Shown piece after piece: positions 43,926 to 55,065 of a DNA stretch of 64,000 nt. The notes beneath the pieces were generated by a model. The model was not told the origin of the DNA and searched no databases. It worked only from the letters and a program-made list of their open reading frames with translations. The position numbers were made by a program, and so were the translations under genes. The stretch covers positions 5,190,642-5,254,641 of the forward strand of contig BROE01000007.1 of assembly GCA_036571765.1 (NCBI GenBank), written 5' to 3'. How positions within the stretch are numbered: position 1 is the stretch's first letter; every line of letters starts with the position of its first letter. Source of the DNA: Plecoglossus altivelis (Eukaryota > Chordata > Actinopteri > Osmeriformes > Plecoglossidae).

Positions 43926-45534
43926 TCTCCACAGAGGCAGGCAGTAAAAATGGCTGGCAGTTGCTTCTTTTTTTCTCCTTGGTTTGGAGAGTTGTGTGGC
44001 GTGTAATTGCAGTCTCTGGCCTCAGGATCCTGGAGGCAAATAATACCCGTCTGTCTCAGGGAGGCGTTGTCTCAGACCAAATGTGTTAAATTCATTACCT
44101 GGGACTATTATTCAATTAGAGCACTCTGTTAGAAGGGTTTAATGTTCCCCTGCATGGAGTGTGATGGTTGTATATCTGTGCTATGGAAACGACTGCCTCC
44201 AAATGCCAACCTGGAAAGCCTGCTGCTGGAGGACTTCACGCTCCCATCGTTCAGAGGGCAAAGGCGTAAAGGACACCCAAAAGATAAATGCGGTCAGCAA
44301 AACAACCTCGAGAAAAGTTCAAAATGTTGAACTCTGCGTTTCATACATCTTCTCCGGTTCAGCTATGCCATCGGATAAGTTGCGTGCCGTAGGAACGGCC
44401 TTCCGATCACCACAGTCATGTCGTTTTGGATCAGCAACAAGGACAAGAAAACCACACCATTTAGGAAGGCTCTTCACACTTTGGGAATGGCGCTTTCCGT
44501 CTGTAATGAGCCGTCGTTTACAGTCTAACACACCCAAACGGCATGCAGGGTGAACGGGTGCAACCGGAGAGGACAAAGACCTTAAAACTCCATCAACAAA
44601 ATTCACTTGTAGGGAGTTTTAAATCGTATAGACAGAAATTTCCGTGCCAAAAAGGCCAGAGTTTGTTTTGGAAGAGTGAGTTTTGAGCAAGTGACACGTC
44701 TTTGGAAAGTGCTTAGAGCTTAGTTCCTTTTAAATGGTGCAGAGAGAGTGACCAGTTTCAAGCTTGTGACATGAACAGGAAATGTCAGAGTCAAATCATA
44801 AATTTGGTCAGTTTTATGTAAGTGCTGGATTATGGTAGCTGGCACCGATAAGCTATATGTGTTGATTTAACCGTTGGAAGAGACTGGCTATGGGCACCCC
44901 TGTGGTTCTGTGGATCCATGGATCCATGGGCATGCAAGTGTTTTTTGACCTGCCAGGGTGATGGGTTGATTTTGGGGGAGAAGGTCAGGTGGGGTGGCGG
45001 GCAGATGGTCCGGTGATGTGGGAGCCACGCAATTTCATGCCGTATTTTCTGCACATGTGTCTGAGTTAACTGAAGCGAGGTGGCTGTTTGGCCACTGACA
45101 GGGGAGATGGATTGCCCCGGAGCCCTGCTGTGTCGGGCCGCCCTGACGCAGCAATCAAGCCCACACCACAGACTCACTCACTCATAGGCTGATCCCTCCA
45201 AAAATACCCTGGACATCCAAACAGAGTTTGACACCCAAGCCCAGTTTAACATATCCTGTCCATCTTGGTCTTTCAGAGAATGTCTTGGTGGAAAAACAAA
45301 GGTTTGGAGAAGTCGAGGTGAGACTTGGAATGTTTAAGGGACCTCGTGCTGCTGAGAAGATCCAGCTGTCTGGAGGGTCTAGCCTTAGGTTACACATTAG
45401 TCCCTGCTCCAGTCCCAGTCCCACTCTAACCTCCTCCATCACCTCCAGCCTCTGTCCAGCTTCCAGCTCCATCTAGCAGCTTCATGGACACACTGTATGG
45501 TGTGATCAAGTCACTGATCCGTTCCTAAACCAGG
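43926..45534. other. Unique non-coding stretch
   Basis: A patch at about 44035-44140 (GCAAATAATACCCG, TTATTCAATTAGAGC) looks conserved-element-like. A 16-base palindrome TGGATCCATGGATCCA lies at 44911-44926. Open frames of about 130 (plus) and 95 (minus) codons at 44161-44606 overlap and are unrecognised. Confidence 0.38.
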
Positions 45535-46270
45535 TCATTAATAAACGGAATGGGGGGATGGCAAAACACATTAGATTTATTCAAACGTGATTCCGATTTT
45601 GAAGTTTCAATGTCAGTATGCAACTGTGTATGGTATTTGGAAGGGGGGGGGGGGAGATCAATATTTTGATGAATAATTGAAATAGCACCTTATTTCTGTC
45701 AACAATAAGTGACAAATTAATTTTGAGAAGTTCTCTGTAACTTCAAAAATCCAACTATTAACAAAAACAATTCATGTTCACTTGAGTGATCATTCATTCC
45801 CCTTATGCACCATGCAATTTGCCATTACAAGGTGGGAATTTCCCAAAGGATTAACCAATAACATGCTTGAAATACATGATCGATGTGATTCATTGGTTGT
45901 TGAAAATGAAACAGATGTTTGGAACAGAAACATTTGTCCTCCTCAGCAATCTACAAAACACACCAGGCTTTTTCCAGTTTAAGTTTCAAAATCGTAAGCG
46001 CTTGTAACAGTGAAATGACTGTATGGATTACTTCACAGCATAATTGCCGTCTAGATTGAAATGAGTAATTCATATTAAATCACACTCCCTCGTCGCTACT
46101 TTGAGTTCCCAGTCCATAATGGCTCTGTGGGGAGTCACACATTTAAAACCTGCTTTAAATGATGAACAGCACCCACTCTCTCATTTTCATCTGATTAGAG
46201 GTATAAAACATGTGTTTCCTGTATGTATATGTAAATATGTATTGACTTGATTCATTTCCAGCCAGAGGTG
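45535..46270. other. Large AT-rich island, candidate conserved element cluster
   Basis: About 700 bases of AT-rich DNA, nearly free of repeats except a short G run near 45643. Contains GATTTATTCAAACG, GATGAATAATTGAAATAGC, GACAAATTAATTTTG, CAGCATAATTGCCG, GAAATGAGTAATTC and CATATTAAATCAC. It is the longest and cleanest enhancer-like block in the window. No coding frame survives across it. Confidence 0.33.
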
Positions 46271-46559
46271 TCTTTCAAATTAGCAAAGTAACATTTTAGG
46301 AGGTTGGCCCCTGGCCCCGCCCTCATCCCAGAGGATGTCCGGGATTCCCCACATTCCTGGGAACGCCCCTTTCCCATCCTGGTACTGACTGACAAGTCCC
46401 TCCTCTTTCCTGTGCTACTGTCAGAATGTGTACTCGTGTTCATGAGTTCCTCCCTTCCACCTTATCTGCTTTTCTCCTCCTCCACCTCCTCCTCCGCCAA
46501 CCTCCCCCCTTCTTCCTTCTCTGCTCCTGCGCTAACGTCCTCCGCATCCTCCGGGCACT
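46271..46559. other. Unique spacer, C/T-rich
   Basis: CCTCCTCC-type words at about 46475-46520. Nothing recognised. Confidence 0.3.
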
Positions 46560-46825
46560 AAAGTTGAAAAAAAAAGAGGCGGCAGACGGCTTTTATAGGC
46601 CCGAAAAAAGATGAAGGCCATAAAGTCTTGACACATATACATTATGGCGGAGCAAACAAACACAGCTCCCGAGGCAGACAGGGCTTCTGTCAGGAGGATA
46701 TAAAACAGTGGAGCTTAAAGCAACAGCCGTCATTGCTTTAGAGTGCATGAGACCGTCTTTCACCGTCTCTATTTAAGCACAGAGGTCCCGTTTGCACATT
46801 TGTGAACCTCGCCTCGTCGAACCAC
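46560..46825. other. Candidate conserved non-coding element
   Basis: Repeat-free block with GGCTTTTATAGGCC, TACATTATGGCGGAGC, GGAGGATATAAAACAGTGG (TATA-like) and CTCTATTTAAGC. An ATG at 46645 in a fair context opens MAEQTNTAPEADRASVRRI and then stops, so it could be an upstream ORF, or chance over a YY1-like core. A TATA word without a gene downstream is weak evidence of a promoter. Confidence 0.25.
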
Positions 46826-46847
46826 GAATAGCCCACGGCCATCCTCT

Positions 46848-46848
<1 letters not shown>

Positions 46849-46896
<48 letters not shown>

Positions 46897-46898
46897 AC
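46849..46898. repeat. Poly-C run joined to (AC)n
   Basis: A 34-base poly-C run (46849-46882) flows into (AC)n to 46898. It is the longest homopolymer in the window; read accuracy here is doubtful. Confidence 0.97.
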
Positions 46899-47224
46899 GT
46901 TGGCCCTTCATCCTCACTGTCCCCTTCAGCGAGGGGCGTGAGGGGGTGCAGGGGCCGGTTGTGTATGAGCCTGCATGGCTGGAGGTGGGTAGTGTGTGAT
47001 TGGAAGGGAGGGGGAGGTAAGAGGAGGGAAGGAGTGGGGGGAGGTGCAGATAGGGAGGCCAGACCCGCTCCATAATCCCACAGAGTGGAGCAGGGCGACC
47101 GGAGCAGAGATTAGATAAATACAAACCAGGGGATGACGACGGCTCCTAGATACGAAGGGAGCAGGGATGAAAGAAAGAGAGGGGGAACCAGGGGAGGATA
47201 TGAGTGAGAGAGGTTGCACCCAGT
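46899..47224. other. Unique spacer, purine-rich
   Basis: G/A-rich in parts (GGGAGGGGGAGG words at 47000-47040). Nothing recognised. Confidence 0.3.
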
Positions 47225-47430
47225 CAGGAAGGAAAAAAAAGGCTAAAGAGGCCCATTACTTACTTCAGGTCCTGAAACAGTTTATCTGGCAGCCTGGAAA
47301 GGCGACCATAGGCCATGAGGAGTTAATGAGAGGGCAGACCTGAGATTAAGAAGACTCAACCTCAATCTGTTGCTCCAGAAGTTGACAAGACTTTATTAAC
47401 CAGACGTTAATGGGAGGCTGACCAAACAGC
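47225..47430. other. Candidate conserved non-coding element
   Basis: Repeat-free block with GGCCCATTACTTACTTCAGG, GAGGAGTTAATGAGAGG, GAGATTAAGAAGAC and CTTTATTAACCAGACG then TTAATGGGAGG. Its GAGTTAATGAG core also occurs in the candidate at 33820-34085. Confidence 0.3.
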
Positions 47431-47847
47431 TACGTGACGGAATGCTTCCTCAGGACACAGGCTACGATTCTGCACCATCTTCCTGTAAACATTGGATGTT
47501 GAAACAGCTACTGTTGCCACACAGTCAAACCCCTAACCCCTGTAAATGCAGTGTGGGGAACAATGAGTCCTATTCTGACAGGGAGTCAGAAACAGCATGT
47601 TTTCGACCAAGCATACAGTACCAGTAAGTATTAACATGTGTGAGAGGGATCGTGCACAGGCTGGATGTCTAAGGGGGAGAAAACAAGAGCATCTGCTCTT
47701 CTGTTCAGTCCATCTGTCCATCCATCTCTCTGCCCGCTCCAAGCAGGTTGGTCTGAAGGCATTTGGCCCTGTGCTGTATTTCTAATGAGATGACCAGTCC
47801 ACTGGAAGCACAATTCACATACTGGAGTTTGTGTGTGACCAGCAGGT
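47431..47847. other. Unique spacer
   Basis: No gene or repeat recognised. Confidence 0.35.
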
Positions 47848-47960
47848 TTGTGTATGTGTGTGTGTGTGTGTGAGAGTGTGTGTGAGTAGGGTGTGTGTGT
47901 GTTTCTGTGTGTGTCTGTGTGTGCCTGGGAAAGATGTGTGTGTTTGTGGATGTGCTAGTT
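47848..47960. repeat. GT-rich simple repeat
   Basis: Interrupted GT array with GAGTGTGTG and CTGTGTGTG words. Confidence 0.9.
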
Positions 47961-48410
47961 TCTGTGTGTGCTCCACATGTAATTGGCCTGTTTGTCCACC
48001 GGCGCCCACGGGTTGACCACAGATGCCACTTCCTGTTCTAGCCCCTGACAGGAAGTGTTTACCCACGGGGTCAAGCACACTGTCAGCGCCCAGGCCTCAG
48101 TCCCTCATCAGGCCCAATGGCTTCCAGGAAACAGCAGCCCACTGGCCTGCTCAGTTTGTGTATCCGTCAGTGTTTGTGTCATGGTTACTTTAACGAGAAA
48201 CCGCAAGCTGAAAGTTGCCCCTTCAGAAGGAAATTAAAAGACAGAAGAAAAACAATAAGAACGTCAAAAACGGAAAACACTGTTGATTCTCCCCTAACTG
48301 TTTCTGTTACCAATGGTGTCAACAGCAGTCACGCACGTTCTCAATGATAGATCCTCTCATAGTCCATCTGATATCCCAACGGTGGGGACACTGGATGAGG
48401 TACTGTAGTA
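47961..48410. other. Unique spacer
   Basis: Unique sequence leading up to the 62-bp array; nothing recognised. Confidence 0.35.
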
Positions 48411-48990
48411 TACTCCTGAGGCAGTGAGGGGGAGTTAGGGTGCTGCTGGGGTAGTCTGACAGGAGGTAGGGAGCATCCTGGGGCAGTATGGGGTAGTTAG
48501 GGTGCTGCTGGGGTAGTCTGACAGGAGGTAAGGAGTATCTTGGGGCAGTATGGGGTAGTTAGGGTGCTGCTGGGGCAGTCTGATAGGAGGTAGGTAGCAT
48601 CCTGGGGCAGTATGGGGTAGTTAGGGTGCTGCTGGGGCAGTCTAACAGGAGGTAAGGAGTATCTTGGGGCAGTATGGGGTAGTTAGGGTGCTGCTGGGGT
48701 AGTCTGACAGGAGGTAGGTAGCATCCTGGGGCAGTATGGGGTAGTTAGGGTGCTGCTGGGGCAGTCTGACAGGAGGTAGGTAGCATCCTGGGGCAGTATG
48801 GGGTAGTTAGGGTGCTGCTGGGGTAGTCTGACAGGAGGTAGGGAGCATCATGGGGCAGTATGGGGGAGTTAGGGTGCTGCTGGGGCAGTCTGACAAGAGG
48901 TAGGGAGTATCTTGGGGCAGTATGAGGTAGTTAGGGTGCTGCTGGGGTAGTCTGAGGGGAGAAATGTTGCATCTTGGGGCAACACAGGAG
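48411..48990. repeat. Minisatellite, 62-bp unit, about nine copies
   Basis: The CAG of the unit falls at 48422, 48484, 48546, 48608, 48670, 48732, 48794, 48856 and 48918, exactly 62 apart, so no indel has accumulated. The unit includes GGTAGTTAGGGTGCTGCTGG, AGTCTGACAGGAGG and a variable tail (GTAAGGAGTATCTTGG or GTAGGTAGCATCCTGG). The outer copies are the most divergent. No open frame spans it usefully. Confidence 0.97.
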
Positions 48991-49260
48991 GGTGTCACCG
49001 GGGGTCTGGCAGATCGTCCATCAGACCCACTACACCTCCTGATTCTGCTGGACATGGATTCAATTCAAACCCAGGACACGGTCACACTGCCGAAGACACC
49101 TGCTCGGATTTATGCATGCATGTGTGTGTCTGCATCTAAGTGATTTGGTTTTGGTCACTTCCTTCCTGGTCGTAATGCTTTACATATGGTTGACATACTC
49201 GTCCTGTGCGTCTACCTTGGGTCTGTACCGTGAGTGTATGTGTTGGTGTGTGTTTCTGTG

Positions 49261-49261
<1 letters not shown>
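48991..49261. other. Unique spacer
   Basis: GT-like words rise toward 49261. Nothing recognised. Confidence 0.3.

Positions 49262-49293
<32 letters not shown>
49262..49293. repeat. (GT)n microsatellite
   Basis: Pure GT array of about 30 bases. Confidence 0.95.
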
Positions 49294-49295
<2 letters not shown>

Positions 49296-49329
49296 CTACA
49301 CAGTACGTGTTTCCTGTTAGATAGGACAT

Positions 49330-49740
49330 CAGATTTGGCCCACGCTGAGGGTCATTTTCTTATCACAGCAAACTAATTGCAACATAGTTTACCGTTCGCA
49401 GAAGCCGATAAGCCCACCAGGCTAATAACTCATGGAGAAAATCAGCCTTGCCCAAATCCAAAATAAGATACGTGAAAAAGAGGCCGGCTAAGACCGCAGG
49501 GAGAAACCCATTAAAGGAAATACTTTAACTGCTCTTTAATTCAGAAGGATTAAGAGCCATATGGGTCGTCCTCTAATCTGAACAGGAATGGCCGAGAAGA
49601 TCTGAGCGTTAACATGTTTTATAGCAGCCAAATGAAGAACAGCACCATGAAGATGAGATAGCTGGGATTTTAGATGTGGTGGAGATAGGACCAGACAATG
49701 CCTTACTTGAGGCAGACTTTGAATACCGCATGTGCGTGCA
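49330..49740. other. Candidate conserved non-coding element
   Basis: Long repeat-free block with GCAAACTAATTGCAAC, GGCTAATAACTCATGG, CTCTTTAATTCAGAAGG and GGATTAAGAGCC. Its length and TAAT-core density make it one of the better candidates. Confidence 0.32.
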
Positions 49741-50270
49741 CATCCATCTACTCCTCCTGGGAAACATAGAGGGAAACATTCAAGATTCATGGTATATGTA
49801 TATTAATAGAATGGGGATATTATGTGCAGATTAACTGCAGTTGCGATGACAACAACGATATGTCTCTGGATAGTCTGGGTTTGTGCCTGAACATTCACAG
49901 CAGATGTGGAATCACTGCCAGTTAGACTAGAGAGAGGGAGGGGGGAAAAAATGCTGCCAGCATCACAAGCGATTTCAAATGTTCTCAACTAACCGTGAAA
50001 ATGTACGATTATTGCAAAGGCCCTCCCAGGAAATGCCCACCGTCCCCCTCCATGAGACGACTGCTTGGCATTCCTTATGCAATCCACTCAGAAACAACCA
50101 GGCAAAGGTCACTGACTGGCCCAATGATCCATCAAAGTCAGCACTCATTCACACACCCAACATGTTCGAATGCGGAAATCCAGGGCGCCAATTCAACACC
50201 AATTGTCAGTGAATGTGAGGACAACTTGAAAGCTTTATCTTTCTTTAAACAGTTCAGAGTTTGGCTCTGG
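49741..50270. other. Unique stretch with possible conserved part
   Basis: The part at 49975-50270 (GTACGATTATTGCAAAGG, CTTATGCAATCCACTC) has a conserved look. Otherwise unique; overlapping plus frames are unrecognised. Confidence 0.25.
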
Positions 50271-50292
50271 TGACCGCACCACACCTCCCCTC

Positions 50293-50314
50293 ACACACAC
50301 ACACACACACACAC
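50293..50314. repeat. Short (CA)n microsatellite
   Basis: CA run of about 22 bases. Confidence 0.9.
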
Positions 50315-50879
50315 TCTAGTAAATCTCATCTTCCATCCATGAAGACGAACTGCATCTCACTCAGTCCGCTGTGGGAAGGGAAATGAGGTGTAAAATCCAA
50401 ACAGCGAACTCCGCTGTGAACTGATGATGAGGTAAGAGTTATGATGACATGCCGATGCGTTGCTTGCGATGTAGCTGTCGGGGCTGTGCCTGTCATGCTT
50501 AGCGGCCATGACATGAGGGTTCGGACAGATTTCACTGAGGACCCCAGACTCACACAGCCTCACATGCTTCCTCAAACAACCAGAACACCTAAACCGAAAC
50601 TTTCAAAGCACATAAGGGTGCCCCACAGGGCCATATAAAGTTCAATACCTAAAACCAGATTTACAGTCCTGTAATCCTAGTTCCGTCCCTCATCCGAGAC
50701 AATGTTTCAGACTATGCCCAAATACGGTACATTGCCCCACCATATGGAGCTGGACCAGTTTAGACCCTTATAGCATATGTTTCATACTCTGGTGTGTTCA
50801 CAACACACATACAGATTAGCACCAATCTCTGTAATCAGATTAGGACACAGGCCAAAGGACAATGTAATGGCATTAAAAC
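50315..50879. other. Unique non-coding stretch
   Basis: A GATGATGAG followed by GTAAGAG at about 50425-50437 is donor-like, but no matching acceptor frame is evident. Nothing else recognised. Confidence 0.35.
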
Positions 50880-51032
50880 CTTAATGACAAGAATCAATGG
50901 ATGAATGTATGAGGAGTACTTGAAGTCGCAGAAAATCCCCTTGTTTGAAATAGGACTTCTAAACTCCCAGTATCGATAGTGATAAAGAGAAGACATTTGC
51001 AGATTGACTCGGACCCGCTCCACCCATGAAAA
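50880..51032 (-). other. Weak acceptor-led exon candidate (minus strand)
   Basis: On minus a strong acceptor (TTTCTCTTTCTCCTCAG) is followed by 51 open codons beginning FSWVERVRVNLQMSSLYH. The only nearby donor, AAG then GTTTTA, is poor. The peptide is unrecognised. Probably chance, but the acceptor is good enough to record. Confidence 0.12.
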
Positions 51033-52123
51033 CTGAGGAGAAAGAGAAATTGAAACACATGAAACGTATTAGAATCCATTTGTGACTGACGGTTGGATAA
51101 GTGGATTAGGTTGGTTCTGGATAGGGCAGTATAGAATGAGCAAGACGATGGGAATTTGGACGGGGTTGAAGCAAGCCCACGGGGCATTTCAACACGGAGA
51201 AGGCGTTCAGGGCGGAAAAAAAGCGTCAGTGGTACTTCTCAAGATGGTAACTATAGATCCACAAAACGCACCTCTGAGGTCTCCTTAAGCGTCGAAGCAT
51301 CTATCTCGCTTAAGGCCCGGCCGTGAGCCTGCGGACTCAGACCTGCATGGGGAATCCACACAAAGACAGTACAGTACAGGACCAGACCGTGACAAAAACA
51401 AGACAAATAGTACAGAGACTGCAGCAGTTGTTTTAGCCATTAGAGGAGCCGGGAGGGTAGGGGGGTGAGTCGGCTGGAATGAATGAAAGCATGACTGTGC
51501 AAATGGTTTGGTTTTTCCATCAGCCAAGTCGGTAAATGTCCAGCGAGAGACAGAAAGGTGAGGACAGGAAGTCGATAGGAATTTTTGCGGGGGGGGGGGA
51601 TCCTGCGAGTATGATGGTGAAAAGGGCGGGAAACAGGTCAAATATTCCTTCCAGCACCTTGGAGGATTGGATCTCGCAGCCATTGTTTTCTTATCCATTT
51701 GTGAGACCACCCTTTATTGGCAGTGATTGATTGGTTATTGGGTCTCTGGGGTTTGGTAGGTTCAGGACTGCTGCTGGACGCCAGCAGTACTCCTTATTTG
51801 GAAGTCCAGACACATCTGTGTTTAGGCTCAGGTTCAGACTTTATAAACCAAGCTTCTGATGAATGAAGGGTTAGTGCAGTTTGCTTTAAAAATTTGGAGC
51901 TCCAAGTATCGTGATTTCACTGTCTTATAAGCCATTGTGAACTTACAATGATGTGAGGTAACAGTGGGATGTCCCATATTTCCTTGTGACAGGTCGGATC
52001 ATCCCTCTCCTATGACTGAATGAAAGGAGCACTTCCACCCTTCCACCGATCATTGTCTCCACAGCTCTGTCTTTTCCCACAATCCCCTGCCAATGTCCAT
52101 TCAGGAGGGTTTCCCAACCCTCC
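51033..52123. other. Unique non-coding stretch
   Basis: A short G run lies near 51590. The 141-codon minus frame is unrecognised. Nothing else supported. Confidence 0.35.
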
Positions 52124-52160
52124 ACCCCTAACCCTAAACCCCCACCCCCACCCCACCCAA
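52124..52160. repeat. C-rich run with telomere-like words
   Basis: CCCCTAACCCTAAACCC followed by CCCACCCC words. Only about two and a half CCCTAA units, so it is not a true interstitial telomere. Confidence 0.5.
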
Positions 52161-54065
52161 CCAGATCTCATAAGACCAGGCAGGCTGACCACAAACCATC
52201 ATGGGCCTCATTGTCAGGGGCCCAGAGAGGGGGAGTGCTGCTTTGTGTGAAGCCCTAGTGATTGATGGTGTTCTGACCCTCGCCATGGCCTGGCCCAAAG
52301 TCTTGCTGTGGAGATATTGCAGCAATTAGCCTAAATTAGCCCTGAACCCTCTCGCATTCAGACTCCTCATCCACCCCTCCCTCCCCCCAGACCCTGACCC
52401 ACTCCACCTATCCAGTCCCTGATCCGGCTCACATTAAGGCCTTGAGGCTCTGACCCAGTCCATCTTCTCACCCAGCCTCTCCCACGACAGAGAGGCTCAA
52501 GAGATTTTAATAATGAGGACTGACCAGTGCATTGTCCCCCCCCTCTCTCTCCTTTTTTCTCTCTCTCAGATGGTGTAAATGAAACCAACTTACTCTACAC
52601 TTTTTTCTTAGAGTAATTTTGCTGGGACTCATGTGACCTTTCTCCACTGAAGAGCAAGACAAATGCTTGCAGTCTTTTTCTGTCTGTTTTTTGTACCGAT
52701 TCTAGAGAGCCAGGGTTCTAGCAGCTGTGGTGTACATCATCCTCTCTCACAGTTTATCACAGTCTCTCGTTCCAACTCCACCCTACCCTGATGTTTGAAC
52801 AGAAGCCCTGAAGGAAGCTCTGCTATCTCTCTCTGTCTCCCTGTCCTGTGAAGACCTGTCAGCACCCCCCTCTCCGCGTCTGAAGACAAGACAGCACCCC
52901 CCCCTCTGCTCCTGAAGTGAGGACGGAGTGCTCCCATCTAGTCTCCTCCTCTCCCCTCCCCTCCCCTCTCCTCGAGGTGGCTGTGAAGCGCCGCAGGTGC
53001 CAGGGGGACTTCCAGCAGATGCCCCCGGCCATCCTTCCCTCCTCCATTCCCCGCGGCACCCTGTCAAACACTCGCCTTCCCACCTCCGTCAGGGGAGCCC
53101 GAACATAAACACGGCTCGGCCGGTTCCTTCTGCCCTCGTTCCATCTCTCCGCGGAGGAAAGAGAGAACTTATCTAAAACTGCACTTAGCATGCTGGGAAC
53201 GTGTCGAGGAGGACTGGGAACAGCGAGCTCACTTTCTGCTTCTCGGCCGCAGTTGGGGTTTTTTTAGGTCATCCCTGGACGTACCGCACGCACGTCTACC
53301 AGGAGAAAGGGAAGAGTCCCTGGTTGACATGATGAATTGGTTCCGTGGCAATGGGAGCGTGGCTACGTGCTCTCACTTGACCTTCTATTGGACAACGCCA
53401 CTCGGGTCTTCTCTCCAAGGGCCTGGCATTGGTCACATGTCACACCTGACACATGTCACCGCAAGCTGGGCCTGGATCTCTGCAGCTCAGGAGCTGATTA
53501 CGCAACAGCTGATTGTCAGCAACAATAGCATATCATTATGAATGTGCTGTCATGCAGGGAAATAGAGTTGAACGTTTCAGGAAAGTGAGTGTCGACTGAA
53601 GGGTTCCTGCGTTTGTGTCTGTTTTTCGCGTTTTTTGGGAAAAGCAACATTTTGGGACTTGACAGCACAGAGGTAGAACAATGATCACTCCAGAGCTCTG
53701 TGGGTCTGGGTGGTTCATGTGTTCTTCTTGAATGGATGCCCCGTTGCTGGGGTATTGATATCCAGGCAGGTCCTCTGGGAAGGTGGGTGGGGCTGATAAG
53801 GATCTATCGAGCAGACCTTGTTGCCAGCGCTGGCCTTCACTCACACTCCATATCTCCTCCCCCCCCCCTGCCTCTGGGCAGCTTTCACCTTGAAACCTTC
53901 TGCTCCTCTCCTTTCTTTTCTCTCTCCTCATGTTCACTCCTCTCCTCTCGCTCCACATCGCCAGTCGACCCAGATCACACGGGCCGGCAAGGACGTCCAC
54001 CACTGCAACTCCGCCTCTCCACATCTCTCTCTCTCTCTCGGTCTCTATCTCTCTCCTTCATGCAG
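52161..54065. other. Unique stretch with C/T-rich parts
   Basis: Pyrimidine-rich parts at about 52375-52400, 52860-52975 and 53850-54060. Several long frames of 110 to 160 codons overlap these and carry no domain. The final CT-rich run forms the acceptor of the next feature. Confidence 0.38.
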
Positions 54066-54125
54066 AATGTATTGCATCTTTTAAAGTCAAGGAAAGAGAA
54101 AGAAAAACCCTTTTTTTCAATCCCG
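54066..54125 (+). other. 60-nt splice-bounded exon candidate
   Basis: Preceded by a CT-rich tract ending TCTCTCCTTCATGCAG and followed by CCG then GTAAGA, both good splice signals. It is 60 bases, a multiple of three, and open in frame 1 (starts NVLHLLKSRKEKEKP) and in frame 3 (contains ASFKVKERERK). Short cassette exons of this form are common in long vertebrate introns, but the acceptor partly reflects a CT repeat and the peptide matches nothing I know. Confidence 0.17.
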
Positions 54126-54499
54126 GTAAGATTTGGCATTCTGTCTTTGTTTGCAGGGATGCCTGATTTAAAAACATGACTTTCTCCAGGCGGAGGATGA
54201 GGCTTCTGTTGTTCGCAGGTTGGTTTTGTTACATATGTAAATGCGAATGTGTGTATATTGATTAGACATTTGTTTTCCAAGCTGTTAGCGGTCCTGGAGG
54301 AGTGTGGAGGGGCCCGCGGTCCAGAGGGGCACCAGTCAGGAGAGAGGCCCCGTCCCCGAGGTCACAGATCGACACAGAGTGTGACGCACATGCAAACGCT
54401 CTATTTAAAAACACACAGACATACAGACATGCATACATACATCTTATAAACATGTAAACCCACTTGTTTACAACTGGAGAATCACACATACACATACTT
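54126..54499. other. Unique spacer
   Basis: Nothing recognised; CA-like words begin near 54400. Confidence 0.3.
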
Positions 54500-54586
54500 T
54501 CTCTCTTTCTTGCCCTCTCGGTCTCACACACACAGGCAAACACACAGACAAACACACAGACAAACACACACACACACACACACACG
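54500..54586. repeat. CA-rich simple repeat
   Basis: CT-containing start, then CACACAGACAAA words and a purer (CA)n end at about 54565-54585. Confidence 0.88.
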
Positions 54587-55028
54587 TGGCAGCTCCTTGT
54601 CACAGACAGCAGGAGCCTGTTGATCACCAGGGCACCCCAGCAACATATTGATCAGTGTAAACACACACATTAGGAGCCTTGTAAACAGGATGATGAAGTG
54701 TGATTGTCCTGAGCAGAAACTAATCTAGCAGCTGAAGTCAGTGGATATCTTGATGTTCCCTGCATGACTGGGCTAGATATGGGGAAAACAGACTCTTAAG
54801 TGGTTCCTGTCAAAGCAGATCAACTGTGTTCTTCCATCATGCCAGTGCTTCTCTTTCCTCCAGGACAGCTTCCAGGTGATGTTGCGGTGTTGTGGAAAAG
54901 CAGAGTGCTGTCCTGCCAGATCAGGCTGGGTGTTGTGTTGTGTTGTGTGCAACGGAGACAAGACAGACCGGTGTAGAGGAGCTATGGAGATGCAAATGAA
55001 CTGACATACACAGACAAATCCATTCACA
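54587..55028. other. Unique spacer
   Basis: A TGTTGTGTTGTGTTGTG pentamer-like run lies at about 54930-54950. Nothing else recognised. Confidence 0.35.
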
Positions 55029-55029
55029 T

Positions 55030-55064
<35 letters not shown>
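55029..55064. repeat. (CA)n microsatellite
   Basis: Pure CA array followed by CGCGCACC. Confidence 0.95.

Positions 55065-55065
<1 letters not shown>

Noticed and set aside
43900..43934. Splice acceptor after the CT tract (CCTCTCCACAG)
   Set aside because: The pyrimidine tract is a microsatellite and no donor-bounded open segment follows.
6882..46650. Repeated ATGGCGG words (about 13169, 24190, 26641, 46645) as a set of YY1 sites or start codons
   Set aside because: A seven-base word is expected several times by chance in 64 kb on two strands, and the flanks do not agree.
49045..49080. tRNA B-box-like GATTCAATTCAAACCC as a SINE head
   Set aside because: The B-box consensus is not met and no A-box or tail is present at the right distance.
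52124..52141. Interstitial telomere repeat
   Set aside because: Only about two and a half CCCTAA units inside a C-rich run.
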